Source of the DNA: an uncultured Paracoccaceae bacterium
Lineage (GTDB): Bacteria; Pseudomonadota; Alphaproteobacteria; Rhodobacterales; Rhodobacteraceae
NCBI GenBank assembly: GCA_938049225.1
Contig: CALICM010000093.1
Location: forward strand, 1 to 59,005
Direction: 5' to 3'
DNA: 59,005 nucleotides
Made by a program: the position numbers and the translations under genes. Under the pieces are notes generated by a model. That model was not told the origin of the DNA. It worked only from the letters and a program-made list of their open reading frames with translations, and did not search any database. Of the stretch, positions 1 to 9,019 are shown in pieces. Positions within the stretch are counted from its first letter, which is position 1. Each line of letters begins with the position of its first letter.

Positions 1-1371
1 CATTTCAGGGCCAGGCTCGCTGGAACGGCGTGTCTCGAGCGAAACATGAATGAGAAGTTGATTGCAGGTGCAGAGCAAATCGCCATTCTCTCGATGCATG
101 TCATGATACAGGCGCAACTTCTTGCCTTCAGCCTGAAGTACCTGTGTGTTCACGTAAACCTTCTCTCCTGGATGGGTCTCATTGCGAAATTGGATGAGAT
201 TCTCGACGGTGAAGTAGGAAAGCCCACTATCAATGTAGGCCTGATCCGCGCCAATCATCTGCATGACGATATCGCCTGCATCGGAAAAGACCTGCCCATA
301 ACGGCTTTCATTCATGTGGCCGTTGTAGTCCGTCCAATCGATCGGGATTACCCGCTCGAGGGTGCGGAGTGGCTTTGTATAGTCAGATGGCAATTCCGGT
401 TTGGTGCGGGCCTCGTGCTCCACAAGGGTTTGCCCTGCTCCCCAGTTGCGGGCCTTAAGGCCGCGCAAGATGGTGACGAGGTTGTCGTCCCGGATGCGCT
501 CCAGCTCGCGAATTGTATGCATGCCTGACTGCTCATCAGATTGGTCGGCAATTTTCTGGACGAGCTCATCGGTCAATTCTGGTACATCCATCAGTTTGGT
601 CCAGGGCCAGGACAGACAGGGCCCGAATTGCTCGATGAAATGCGCCATCCCAGCCTCGCCCCCAGCAATGCGATAGGTCTCGAACAAGCCCATCTGCGCC
701 CAGCGCAGGCCAAAGCCATAGCGAATGGCGTCGTCAACCTCCTGCGTTGTCGCGTAATCGTCACGTACCAACCACAGGGCCTCGCGCCAGACCGCTTCCA
801 GGAAACGATCCGCGATATGTGCATCGTTTTCGCGCTGGATCAGCAACGGATGCATGCCGATGGCGGTCAGGATCGCCGTGGCCTGCGCAGTGGCGTCAGG
901 GTCGGCCGTGTCGCCGGGAACAAGTTCGACCAATGGTAGCAGGTAGACCGGGTTGAAGGGATGTGCGATCAGGATGCGTCCGGGATGCGCAGCACCCTGC
1001 CGCAACTCAGAGGGCCGAAAGCCCGAGGTGGACGAGCCAATGGGCGTCGTCTGCGGCGCCGCCGCCTCGATCTCGGCGATGACCCGGTGCTTCAACTCCA
1101 GCCGCTCGGGCACGCTTTCCTGGACCCAATCGGCGCCTGCTACAGTTTCCGCGATGGTGGTCACATGCTGGATCGACCCTTCGGGCGGTAGGGCTGTTTC
1201 ATAGAGCATCGGCAGGGCCCGCCGGGCGGCAGTCAGCACCGCATCGGTCTTGCGCGCGGCTTCGGGATCAGGGTCGAACAGCCGAACCTGCCATCCCATC
1301 AGCGCGAAGCGCGCGGCCCAGGCGGCACCGATCACCCCACCGCCGATGATCCCGGCGATCCCCGGCGCCAT
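1..1371 (-). CDS. lcdH: Carnitine 3-dehydrogenase fused to a thioesterase domain (3' end outside the window)
   Basis: NAD-dependent oxidation of L-carnitine to 3-dehydrocarnitine, the first step of the carnitine-to-glycine-betaine route. The N-terminal Rossmann motif GGGVIG lies at residues 10-15. The 3-hydroxyacyl-CoA dehydrogenase-type HPFNP motif is at 137-141. After about residue 320 the protein continues into a hot-dog thioesterase-like tail with motifs such as ETHPGEKVYV and CTCNQLLIHV, which is the known two-domain form of this enzyme. All 457 codons up to the window edge are open, so only the last few dozen residues should be missing. The start codon shares one base with the stop of the upstream BKACE gene (TGATG), which suggests translational coupling. 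The adjacent BKACE enzyme would consume the product. Confidence 0.9.
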   Translation of the reverse strand, partial: MAPGIAGIIGGGVIGAAWAARFALMGWQVRLFDPDPEAARKTDAVLTAARRALPMLYETALPPEGSIQHVTTIAETVAGADWVQESVPERLELKHRVIAEIEAAAPQTTPIGSSTSGFRPSELRQGAAHPGRILIAHPFNPVYLLPLVELVPGDTADPDATAQATAILTAIGMHPLLIQRENDAHIADRFLEAVWREALWLVRDDYATTQEVDDAIRYGFGLRWAQMGLFETYRIAGGEAGMAHFIEQFGPCLSWPWTKLMDVPELTDELVQKIADQSDEQSGMHTIRELERIRDDNLVTILRGLKARNWGAGQTLVEHEARTKPELPSDYTKPLRTLERVIPIDWTDYNGHMNESRYGQVFSDAGDIVMQMIGADQAYIDSGLSYFTVENLIQFRNETHPGEKVYVNTQVLQAEGKKLRLYHDMHRENGDLLCTCNQLLIHVSLETRRSSEPGPEM

Positions 1372-2279
1372 CAGACCGGTGCCCGCTTGGTCAGGCCCAA
1401 CTTGGCCCGCACCGCATCCGGGCCGATGACCGTGGCGCCCATGCCCTCGATAATCCCCACCGCGCGTTCGACCAGTTGCGCGTTGGTGGCCAATTGACCC
1501 TTGGCCAACCACAGGTTGTCCTCGAGCCCCACCCGCACATTGCCCCCCGCCAGCACGGCGGCGGCGACATACGGCATCTCGTGCCGCCCCAGAGAAAACG
1601 CGGACCAGGTCCACTCTGGCGGGACCGCATCAACCATGGCCAGAAAGGTGCGCAGATCATCCGGCGCCCCCCAGGGCACGCCCATGCACAGCTGGACCAA
1701 AGCGGGTGCGGCCAGCACGCCTTCGGCCACGAGTGATTTGGCGAGCCACAGGTGGCCGGTGTCAAAGGCCTCGATCTCGGGCACGACGCCCATCTCGGTC
1801 ATGGCGCGCCCCATCGCGCGCAGCATGCCGGGGGTGTTGGTCATCACGTAGTCGGCCTCGGCGAAGTTCATCGTGCCACAATCGAGGGTCGCGATCTCGG
1901 GGCGGCACTCAGCGATATGCACCAGCCGTTCCTCAGCACTGGCCATATCGGTGCCGGTTGTCAGCGGCAGGGGATTGTCAGGGGGGCCGAAGACCAGATC
2001 GCCCCCCATTCCGGCTGTCAGGTTCAGCACCGCATCGACATCGGCATCGCGGATCCGCTCGGTCACCTCGCGGTACAAACGGGGGTCGCGGGCGGGTGCG
2101 CCGGTTTCGGGATCGCGGACATGGCAATGGACGATGGCGGCCCCGGCGCGGGCGGCGGCGATCGCTGAGTCGGCGATCTGCGCCGGGCTGCGGGGCACAT
2201 GCGGGCTGCGCTCCTGTGTGCTGCCCGAGCCGGTGACAGCGCAGGTGATGAAAACCTCGGGGTTCATCGTTAACGGCAT
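1371..2279 (-). CDS. BKACE-family beta-keto acid cleavage enzyme (DUF849), probably dehydrocarnitine cleavage
   Basis: Family members condense a beta-keto acid with acetyl-CoA and release acetoacetate or an acyl-CoA product. In carnitine operons they convert 3-dehydrocarnitine plus acetyl-CoA to acetoacetate and betainyl-CoA. Family hallmarks are visible: FITCAVTGSG near the N-terminus, the metal-binding HCHVRD near residue 50, and NLTAGMGGD. The start at 2279 is preferred over a GTG at 2291 and an ATG at 2267 because GAGG sits about six bases upstream of it. The gene is followed immediately by carnitine dehydrogenase and divergent from a GlxA-type regulator; that context points to dehydrocarnitine rather than 3-keto-5-aminohexanoate as substrate. 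The substrate choice is inference, the family call is firm. Confidence 0.88.
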   Translation of the reverse strand: MPLTMNPEVFITCAVTGSGSTQERSPHVPRSPAQIADSAIAAARAGAAIVHCHVRDPETGAPARDPRLYREVTERIRDADVDAVLNLTAGMGGDLVFGPPDNPLPLTTGTDMASAEERLVHIAECRPEIATLDCGTMNFAEADYVMTNTPGMLRAMGRAMTEMGVVPEIEAFDTGHLWLAKSLVAEGVLAAPALVQLCMGVPWGAPDDLRTFLAMVDAVPPEWTWSAFSLGRHEMPYVAAAVLAGGNVRVGLEDNLWLAKGQLATNAQLVERAVGIIEGMGATVIGPDAVRAKLGLTKRAPV

Positions 2280-2356
2280 TGGGACCCTCACGTTTTCCGT
2301 TGTGGGCCGAGCTTATCGCGCTTGACGTGGGTTGCTGTGCCGGATTGGTTTAAACT

Positions 2357-3277
2357 ATGCCTGATTGGATTCTTTCACGTTCAGCCCCTGCGACTATCGG
2401 CGTTGTGATTTATGACCGGTTCTCGAACCTGTGCCTGGCCAACGCGGTCGAGCCGTTGCGCGCCGCCAACGACCTGTTGGGTCGGGAGGCTTATGTCTGG
2501 CATGTGCTGACGCCAGATGGCCAGTCGGTCGTGTCATCCTCGGGCCTGCCAGTCGCACCATCCGGCGCGCTGGGTGCGGCACCCGGTGGGGACATGCTGT
2601 TGGTGATGCCCAGCTATGGGCACCTCGCACTTGCCTCGACCTCGGCCCGACTGAGGACCGCCGCAGCGCGCTATCGGGTTCTTTGTGGGTTGGACAGTGG
2701 ATCTTGGCTGCTGGCGGCGGCGGGCCTGCTGGACGGACGTGCGGCGACGATCCATTTCGAGCTGTTCGACGCCTTTGCCGAGCGGTTCCCGGCGGTTGTG
2801 GCCCGGCGCGAGCGGTGGGTCGATGACGGCGACCGGCTGAGTTCAGGCGGGGCGGCGACCACGTACGAACTGATGCTGCACGTGATCGGCCAGGCGCATG
2901 GCACCGCACTGACTACCGAAATCGCGGCGCTGTTCCTTCAGGGCGAGCCACCCGCCCCAGGGGCGCGTGCCGGGCGCCTCGTGACCCGGGCTCTGGCGGC
3001 AATGGAGGCGCATGTCGAGACGCCGCTCAGCATCGCCGAGATCGCCGCAAAAGCCGGATGCCGCCAGCGCGAGTTGGAGGCGCGCTTTGCCCACGCGCTT
3101 GGCACCAGCCCGCGCACAGCCTATGCCCGCGTCCGTCTTGGCGCCGCGCGCCGGTTGCTTCGCGACGGGGCCCTGCCGGTGGCAGAGGTCGCAGTGCGCT
3201 GTGGATACAGCGATGCCAGCGCTTTCGCCCGCGCAGTTCGGCGTGAATTCGGCGCCCCACCGCGCGCGTTGCGCTAG
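2357..3277 (+). CDS. GlxA-family AraC-type regulator, likely carnitine catabolism activator (CdhR-like)
   Basis: A 306-residue protein with an N-terminal DJ-1/PfpI (class I amidotransferase-like) domain at about 15-190 and a C-terminal pair of AraC helix-turn-helix motifs at about 215-305. The recognition segment reads VAVRCGYSDASAFARAVRREFG, shown here only as a landmark of the second HTH. GlxA-like regulators of this type (CdhR, GbdR and ArgR in Pseudomonas) control choline, carnitine and betaine catabolism. It is divergent from the BKACE and carnitine dehydrogenase genes, with 77 bases between the starts, so it most likely activates them. Which ligand it binds cannot be read from the sequence. 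Confidence 0.85.
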   Translation: MPDWILSRSAPATIGVVIYDRFSNLCLANAVEPLRAANDLLGREAYVWHVLTPDGQSVVSSSGLPVAPSGALGAAPGGDMLLVMPSYGHLALASTSARLRTAAARYRVLCGLDSGSWLLAAAGLLDGRAATIHFELFDAFAERFPAVVARRERWVDDGDRLSSGGAATTYELMLHVIGQAHGTALTTEIAALFLQGEPPAPGARAGRLVTRALAAMEAHVETPLSIAEIAAKAGCRQRELEARFAHALGTSPRTAYARVRLGAARRLLRDGALPVAEVAVRCGYSDASAFARAVRREFGAPPRALR

Positions 3278-3461
3278 GTTGGGCTGCCCCACGCCGTCGC
3301 GGGGTTTGCAGCCGCCCAGGCACGCCAACAGATCTACCGCTGATCAAAATTTTGCGCTTAAGTCCGACGAAAGCCGCAACCGCCATGATAGCGCTTCTAA
3401 AACCGGGGACTGTCCCTGCAACGGGTGACTTCGCTGAAAGAACGGTTACGATGGCTCAAGA

Positions 3462-3494
3462 CTGGTCAGCGACAATACACATAATGCTGACCAG
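3462..3494. promoter_or_regulatory. Perfect inverted repeat CTGGTCAGC-N15-GCTGACCAG upstream of the binding-protein gene
   Basis: Two 9-base arms match perfectly as inverted repeats around an AT-richer 15-base spacer. The repeat ends 38 bases before the ATG of the family 5 binding protein. It could be an operator for the neighbouring GlxA-type regulator or another factor, or a leader-RNA hairpin. No T-run follows the second arm, so an intrinsic terminator is unlikely. Confidence 0.6.
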
Positions 3495-3532
3495 CGGCAG
3501 ACCGGAACAAGAAACAACAACAGGGAGCTAAC

Positions 3533-5104
3533 ATGACTGACAAAAACCAAATGACAAATGGCCTGACACGGCGCGGATTTTTCCAACGCAGCGCGGGTGC
3601 GGGGCTTGCCGCCAGCGCGCTGGGGACATTGATCCTGCCTGCAAGCGCGCGCGCTGAACCCAAGCGCGGCGGTACGTTGCGGGTGGCCAAGGGGCATGGC
3701 TCGACCACCGATACCTTGAACCCGGCAACGACAGAGAACGGCTTCACGATCCCTCTGGCATTGGGAATGCATGGGTTCTTGGCCGGTGTAGGCGTTGATG
3801 GCAGCTTCGAGCCTGGCCTTGCGGAAAGCTGGGAATCCTCGGCTGATGCCACAACCTGGCAGTTTAAAATGCGCCCGGGTGTGACCTTTCATTCAGGCCG
3901 TGCGATCACAACCGACGATGTGATCGCGTCGATCAACTACCACCGGGGCGAGGACTCGACCTCGGCCGCCAAATCCAACCTTGAGCCGATCCTGGACATC
4001 CGCGCCGAAGGCGATGTGGTCATCTTTGAATTGGCGTCCGGCGATGCTGACTTCCCGTTCCAGCTGACGGACTACCACCTGCCGATTTTGCCCTCGGACA
4101 ATGGGGAGGTCGATTGGCGCTCCGGCGATGGTGCGGGCCCCTACAAGCTGGTCGAGTTTCAGCCGGGCGTTGTCGCGCGTCTAGAGCGTTACGAGAATGA
4201 CTGGGATCAAAACCGCGGCTGGTTCGACCAGATCGAGATGCTGTCCATTATCGATCTGAACGCGCGTACGGCCGCGCTAATCTCGGGCGATGTTGATGCC
4301 ATCGACAAGTTGGACCTCAAGACCGTTGGTCTGATCGGAAACAATCCGTCGATCAAAGTCGCCTCGGTCGGAGGTAATCAGCATTACACATTTGCGATGT
4401 CCACGAACAAAGACCCCTATACCGACCAGAACATCCGTCTGGCGTTGAAATACGCCATCAACCGGCAAGAATTGGTCGACAAGATCCTGTTCGGTTATGG
4501 CACTGTCGGCAACGATCATCCGATCGGTCCCAACCAGCGCTTCTTCAATGCCGATCTTGAGCAACGCGCCTATGATCCCGATCGTGCCAAGTTCCACCTA
4601 AAGGAAGCGGGGCTGGACAGCCTGTCGGTCACGCTGTCAGCAGCGGACGCGGCTTATCCGGGTGCGGTGGATGCGGCGGTGCTGTATTCGAACTCAGCCA
4701 AAGGGGCGGGGATCGATCTGACTGTGGCGCGCGAACCGAACGATGGGTATTGGTCCGACGTCTGGATGCAAAAACCGTTTTCGGCCGTCTACTGGGGCGG
4801 ACGACCGGTCGAGGATTCTATGCTGACGCTGGCCTATTCCAAGGGGGCCGCCTGGAACGATACGTTCTGGGACAACACGCGCTTCAACGAGTTGCTGGTC
4901 GCGGCCCGCGCCGAGTTGGACACCGACAAGCGCCGGGGGATGTATCACGAACTTCAGGCGATCCTGAGCGAGGACGGCGGCGCGATCATTCCGATGTTCG
5001 CCAACTATGTCTTTGCCACAAAGGACACCATCGGCACGAGCGATTTTGCGTCCAACTGGGACATGGACGGCGAGCGTTGGATGGAGCGTTGGTGGTTCGT
5101 GTGA
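3533..5104 (+). CDS. ABC transporter substrate-binding protein, family 5 (peptide/opine/osmolyte type), Tat-exported
   Basis: Periplasmic solute receptor of 523 residues. The N-terminus carries a twin-arginine signal (TRRGFF at 13-17, hydrophobic stretch, likely cleavage after ARA near residue 41). The mature part has the SBP_bac_5 pattern: a PKRGGTLR start, ESWE then TTWQFKMRPGVTFHSGR, and a late KYAINRQELVDKILFG segment. Tat export of a family 5 protein is common in Roseobacters. The gene is convergent with the DppBC-DF-like permease/ATPase genes, so it is probably their receptor but is transcribed separately. The substrate is not readable; location beside carnitine and N-methyl-glycine genes suggests a quaternary or methylated amine. 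Confidence 0.88.
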   Translation: MTDKNQMTNGLTRRGFFQRSAGAGLAASALGTLILPASARAEPKRGGTLRVAKGHGSTTDTLNPATTENGFTIPLALGMHGFLAGVGVDGSFEPGLAESWESSADATTWQFKMRPGVTFHSGRAITTDDVIASINYHRGEDSTSAAKSNLEPILDIRAEGDVVIFELASGDADFPFQLTDYHLPILPSDNGEVDWRSGDGAGPYKLVEFQPGVVARLERYENDWDQNRGWFDQIEMLSIIDLNARTAALISGDVDAIDKLDLKTVGLIGNNPSIKVASVGGNQHYTFAMSTNKDPYTDQNIRLALKYAINRQELVDKILFGYGTVGNDHPIGPNQRFFNADLEQRAYDPDRAKFHLKEAGLDSLSVTLSAADAAYPGAVDAAVLYSNSAKGAGIDLTVAREPNDGYWSDVWMQKPFSAVYWGGRPVEDSMLTLAYSKGAAWNDTFWDNTRFNELLVAARAELDTDKRRGMYHELQAILSEDGGAIIPMFANYVFATKDTIGTSDFASNWDMDGERWMERWWFV

Positions 5105-5116
5105 TTTAGCACAAGT

Positions 5117-5141
5117 CGCCGCCGGGCGCGTCCCGGCGGCG
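5117..5141. terminator. Strong GC-rich hairpin between convergent transporter genes
   Basis: CGCCGCCGGG at 5117-5126 pairs perfectly with CCCGGCGGCG at 5132-5141 over a 5-base loop. It sits between the stop of the binding protein (5104) and the stop of the ATPase gene (5146). It could end both convergent transcripts, although there is no clear T-tract on either side. Confidence 0.6.
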
Positions 5142-5145
5142 GACC

Positions 5146-6792
5146 TTAGATAGTGGCGGCTTCACTGGCCCCAGCCGCACTGCGGGCCTTAAGCAACTCG
5201 GTTAGCCAATTCGGGTCCATTTCCGGAACCGAAGACAACAAAAGGTCCGTATAGGAATGGTGCGGCGGGCGGAACATGTCGTCTTTTGGGCCCTGTTCGA
5301 CCACGCGGCCGTGCTGCATCACGACAACTTCGTCGGCGATGGCACGTACGGTGGCCAAGTCGTGGGTGATGAACATGTAGGCCAGGCCCAGCTCGTCCTG
5401 GAGCCGCCCCAAAAGGCGCAAAATCCCCTCGGCCACCAATTGGTCAAGCGCGCTTGTCACTTCGTCACAGATGATGAAGCGCGGCTCGGCGGCCAGTGCG
5501 CGCGCAATGCCGATGCGCTGCTTTTGCCCCCCCGACAACTCGCCGGGCAGGCGGTCGCGATAGGCATCGGGCTCAAGCTCGATCAGTTCAAGCAACTCAT
5601 CGACCCGGCGCGTTAGATCGGCCCCTTTCAGCCCGGAGTAAAACCGCGCGGGGCGGCCGATGATCTCGGAGATACGCACCTTGGGGTTCAGGGCCGTGTC
5701 AGCCATCTGATAGATCATCTGTGCCTGTCGCAACTGATCGCGACTACGGTCTTGATAGCGTGCGGGCAAGGCGGCGCCGTCCATCCAAATCTCGCCCTTT
5801 GTCGGTGGCAGCAAGCCCGTTACACAGCGCGCCGTGGTGGATTTGCCCGAGCCGGACTCGCCAACAACCGCCACCGTCATACCGGGATGGATGTCGAAGG
5901 ACACGTCATCCAGCACCTTTACCGGCCCATAGGCCGCGTCGATCCCCTTGATCGACAGCAGCGGTTCCGTGTCCGTGGGCCGCTGCTTGATCGGCCGTTC
6001 GAAACTGCGCACCGCCCATAAGCTTTTGGTATAGTCTTCGGCCGGGTTCGACAGCATCTGCTCGGTCGGTGCCTCCTCGACCTCTGTCCCTTTCAGCAGC
6101 ACTTTGATCGTGTCCGCCATCTGCGCCACGACGGCCAGGTCGTGGGTGATATAAATCGCGGCGGTATTGAACTGGTCGACGATATCGCGAATGGCGGCCA
6201 GAACCTCGATCTGGGTGGTGACGTCCAGCGCCGTGGTCGGTTCGTCAAAGATGATCAGGTCGGGGCGACAAGCCATCGCCATCGCGGTCATCGCACGTTG
6301 CAACTGCCCGCCCGACACCTGATGCGGGTAGCGAAACCCGATTTCTTCGGGGTTGGGCAGGCGCAACTGCGCGTACAGTTCCATCGCGTCTTTTCGCGCC
6401 GTTTCGCGATCTTCGATCCCGTAGTGCACCGGCGTTTCGGTATGTTGGTCGATAATCTTATGCGCAGGATTGAACGACGCCGCTGCCGATTGTGCCACAT
6501 AGGCGATGCGCGTGCCACGCAAGCCGCGCAGTTCCGCCGGTGCCGCGGCCGTCAGGTCGATGCCGTCGAACGTCACCCGCCCACCCGAGATCCGGCAACC
6601 GTCCCGCGCAAAGCCCATTGCCGCCAGGCCTATGGTCGACTTGCCCGCGCCCGACTCGCCGATCAAGCCCATAACCTCGCCCTTATGCAGGGTCAGATCG
6701 ACGCCATGGACGATCTCGGTCCAATCCTCGCCCGACAACCCCTCGATCCGCAGGTTTTCGATCGTTAGGAGGACTTCATCGCGTGCTGCCAT
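5146..6792 (-). CDS. ABC transporter ATP-binding protein with two fused ATPase domains (DppD-DppF type)
   Basis: Energises import through the two permeases encoded just upstream. The 548-residue protein contains two complete nucleotide-binding domains. The first has Walker [10 protein letters not shown] at 45-53 and signature [10 protein letters not shown]. The second has GESGSGKST and [10 protein letters not shown]. Each is followed by a Walker B-like run ([11 protein letters not shown] and [11 protein letters not shown]) and a switch histidine (THDLA). The fusion replaces the separate D and F subunits of oligopeptide-type transporters. It lies three bases after the DppC-like gene in the same operon. 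Confidence 0.93.
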   Translation of the reverse strand: MAARDEVLLTIENLRIEGLSGEDWTEIVHGVDLTLHKGEVMGLIGESGAGKSTIGLAAMGFARDGCRISGGRVTFDGIDLTAAAPAELRGLRGTRIAYVAQSAAASFNPAHKIIDQHTETPVHYGIEDRETARKDAMELYAQLRLPNPEEIGFRYPHQVSGGQLQRAMTAMAMACRPDLIIFDEPTTALDVTTQIEVLAAIRDIVDQFNTAAIYITHDLAVVAQMADTIKVLLKGTEVEEAPTEQMLSNPAEDYTKSLWAVRSFERPIKQRPTDTEPLLSIKGIDAAYGPVKVLDDVSFDIHPGMTVAVVGESGSGKSTTARCVTGLLPPTKGEIWMDGAALPARYQDRSRDQLRQAQMIYQMADTALNPKVRISEIIGRPARFYSGLKGADLTRRVDELLELIELEPDAYRDRLPGELSGGQKQRIGIARALAAEPRFIICDEVTSALDQLVAEGILRLLGRLQDELGLAYMFITHDLATVRAIADEVVVMQHGRVVEQGPKDDMFRPPHHSYTDLLLSSVPEMDPNWLTELLKARSAAGASEAATI

Positions 6793-6795
6793 GGC

Positions 6796-7863
6796 CTAAA
6801 CCTTCAGTCCTGAAGAACGATAAAGCATCCAATCCACCACGAAGTTCACCGCAACGGTCAGCAGCGCAATGGCGCCCGCGGGGATCAAAGGGGTGGTGAT
6901 CCCGAACGAGATCATCGTCGCACTTTCGCGCACCATGGATCCCCAGTCGGCGGTGGGGGGCTGGATGCCAAGGCCCAGAAACGACAGGCCCGAGATCAGA
7001 AGGAAGACAAAGCAGAACTCAAGCCCAAACTCTGCCACCAGTGGGGCCGAGGCGTTGGGCAGGATCTCGCGCCGGATGAGATACCAGTCGCCCTCGCCCC
7101 GCAAACGTGCGGCTTCGATATAGTCCATTGTCACCACACCGCCCGCCACGGCACGGGTCAGGCGGAACACACGGGGCGCATAGATGACGGCGATGACGAT
7201 CACGATGATCGTCAAGTTGGTGCCCAGGATCGACAGGATCAGTAGGGCGAAGACAAGCGATGGCACGGACATGATGACGTCGACCACGCGCCCGAGGATC
7301 TGATCGATCCAGCCACCCCGCACAGCCGCGAACAACCCCGCTGCCGCCCCGGCGAGGAAGGCCAGCGTCGTGGCCAGCAGGGCCAGCCCCACCGTGTTGC
7401 GCGCCCCGAAAATAATGCGGCTGAACATATCGCGGCCCAATTGGTCCGCGCCTAAGATCATGGTCCCATCTGCCGGTGCAAAGGCGCCCGCGATCACCTC
7501 GGCCTCGCCAAAGGGTGCGATCAAGGGCGCAAAAATGCCTGCGATGGCATAGATCGTGATGACCAGCATACCAAAGGCCGCCGTTAACGGTGCAGCCCGC
7601 AGCGCCGGTCCCATGGAGGTCGGAGCGACCATCAGCAGCGCGGCCCGAAACACCCACGAGGCTGCGGCGGATATCGCGACCAGCCCCGCGACGATGGCCG
7701 AAAAACGCAACGCGGGGGCGCCAAGGAACAACGCCAGCAGACCCGCCAGGATAAGGCAAAAGATCAGCGTGCGCATCGCTGACATCTGCCCCATCCTCCA
7801 CGTCACCAAAACCGCAGCGGCGAGGCCCCCCAGACAGAGCGCGATAAAGACCGGATCGCTCAT
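6796..7863 (-). CDS. ABC transporter permease, DppC type, with an extended hydrophobic N-terminus
   Basis: Inner-membrane permease of 355 residues. The C-terminal two thirds is a standard BPD_transp_1 domain with an EAA-type loop (YIEAARLRGEGDWYLIRREILPNA) and the LGADQLGRDMFSRIIFGAR segment typical of DppC. About 85 residues before the usual start region form three extra hydrophobic segments (for example LGGLAAAVLVTW and LIFCLILAGLLALFLG), making it longer than the usual 280-300 residues. It overlaps the upstream permease gene by four bases (ATGA) and precedes the ATPase gene by three bases. Confidence 0.92.
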   Translation of the reverse strand: MSDPVFIALCLGGLAAAVLVTWRMGQMSAMRTLIFCLILAGLLALFLGAPALRFSAIVAGLVAISAAASWVFRAALLMVAPTSMGPALRAAPLTAAFGMLVITIYAIAGIFAPLIAPFGEAEVIAGAFAPADGTMILGADQLGRDMFSRIIFGARNTVGLALLATTLAFLAGAAAGLFAAVRGGWIDQILGRVVDVIMSVPSLVFALLILSILGTNLTIIVIVIAVIYAPRVFRLTRAVAGGVVTMDYIEAARLRGEGDWYLIRREILPNASAPLVAEFGLEFCFVFLLISGLSFLGLGIQPPTADWGSMVRESATMISFGITTPLIPAGAIALLTVAVNFVVDWMLYRSSGLKV

Positions 7864-8810
7864 TTCGGGTGCCTCAGCCGGGGATTGGTTAGGATCGAGC
7901 CGATGTCAGCCGCCAAGTTCAGCAGAATGAAGGTCGCCGCGAAAATCAGGCAGCAGGCCTGCACCACCGGGAAATCGCGTTTCGCAACCGCATCCACCAG
8001 CAATTGACCGATGCCAGGATAGACAAAGACCACCTCAACCAGCACCACGCCGGTCACCAGATAGGCCAGGTTCAGCGCGATCACATTGATGATCGGGGCC
8101 CAGGCGTTGGGTAGGGCATGTTTGACGATCACCTTCCACGGTGGCATCCCCTTCAGCCGCGCCATCTCGATATAAGGGCTCGCCAGCAGGTTGATGATTG
8201 CCGCCCGCGTCATCCGCATCATATGCGCCGTGACCACCAGCACCAGCGTCAGCGCTGGTAGGAAGGTGCGGTACAGCAAATCGATCAGGCTCATATCACC
8301 GCGTAGGGTGGCAATGGCGGGGAAAGCACCGGTTTTGACGGATAGGAACAAGATCAGCACGTAGCCCAGGAAGAATTCAGGTGACGAGATCGATACAAGC
8401 GTGGCCACATTGGCCACCCGATCAAAAATCGAATTGCGATAAAGTGCTACGAACACCCCAAGGATGACAGCAAAGGGCACGGCGATAATGGCGGCGTACG
8501 AGGCCAGGAACAGCGTATTGAGCAGGCGTTGCGAGATCGCCGTACTCACCCGCTCACCCGACAAAAGCGATGTGCCCAAATCGCCGGTCAGAACCCCGCC
8601 AAGCCAATCCAGATAGCGGGCCGGTGCGGGTCGATCCAACCCCAGTTGTTCGCGCATGGCGGCGACGGTTTCCTCGGTGGCGGCCTGGCCAAGCACCGCC
8701 TGGGCAAGGTCACCGGGAAGCAGTTCGACCGCGAAGAAGATCAGCAGCGAGACGACCAGCAGTGTCAACAACCCCAGTCCGAGCCGTTTAAGAACCAATG
8801 CCGCGATCAT
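7860..8810 (-). CDS. ABC transporter permease, DppB type
   Basis: A 316-residue inner-membrane permease with six predicted transmembrane segments. It starts with the typical LKRLGLGLLTLLVVSLLIFF helix and contains the DppB-type GDLGTSLLSGERV segment and an EAA loop (EMARLKGMPPWKVIVKHALPNAW). It is the first transporter gene of the leftward operon. The FAD-GcvT gene lies 209 bases upstream on the same strand, and no convincing sigma-70 promoter was recognised in that gap. Partnered with the DppC-like and dual-ATPase genes. Confidence 0.93.
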   Translation of the reverse strand: MIAALVLKRLGLGLLTLLVVSLLIFFAVELLPGDLAQAVLGQAATEETVAAMREQLGLDRPAPARYLDWLGGVLTGDLGTSLLSGERVSTAISQRLLNTLFLASYAAIIAVPFAVILGVFVALYRNSIFDRVANVATLVSISSPEFFLGYVLILFLSVKTGAFPAIATLRGDMSLIDLLYRTFLPALTLVLVVTAHMMRMTRAAIINLLASPYIEMARLKGMPPWKVIVKHALPNAWAPIINVIALNLAYLVTGVVLVEVVFVYPGIGQLLVDAVAKRDFPVVQACCLIFAATFILLNLAADIGSILTNPRLRHPK

Positions 8811-9019
8811 CTGATGCCGATACCTCCGAATTGTTCTAAGGGCGGTGTTGCCGGCTGCGGAAACCGATCCGCCGGATCCACCCTTTGGGTTGTTGTTGTT
8901 GGAGAGTGGGCTAATTTATGCTTGTTAGTCAACAGGTTTGGGTTCGGCGCCCCGGTTTGGGTGCCGCGCGCGGCCGGTCCCGATCTGTTTGAGACAGGTC
9001 AGGGAAGGGGCCGACGCAC

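Noticed and set aside
46-956. Several plus-strand open frames of 70-160 codons
   Set aside because: They lie opposite the carnitine dehydrogenase, which has clear motifs through the whole stretch; the plus-strand translations show no family character.
8910-8945. Possible leftward promoter TTGACT near TAAATT
   Set aside because: The two elements are only eight bases apart, too close for a sigma-70 promoter.
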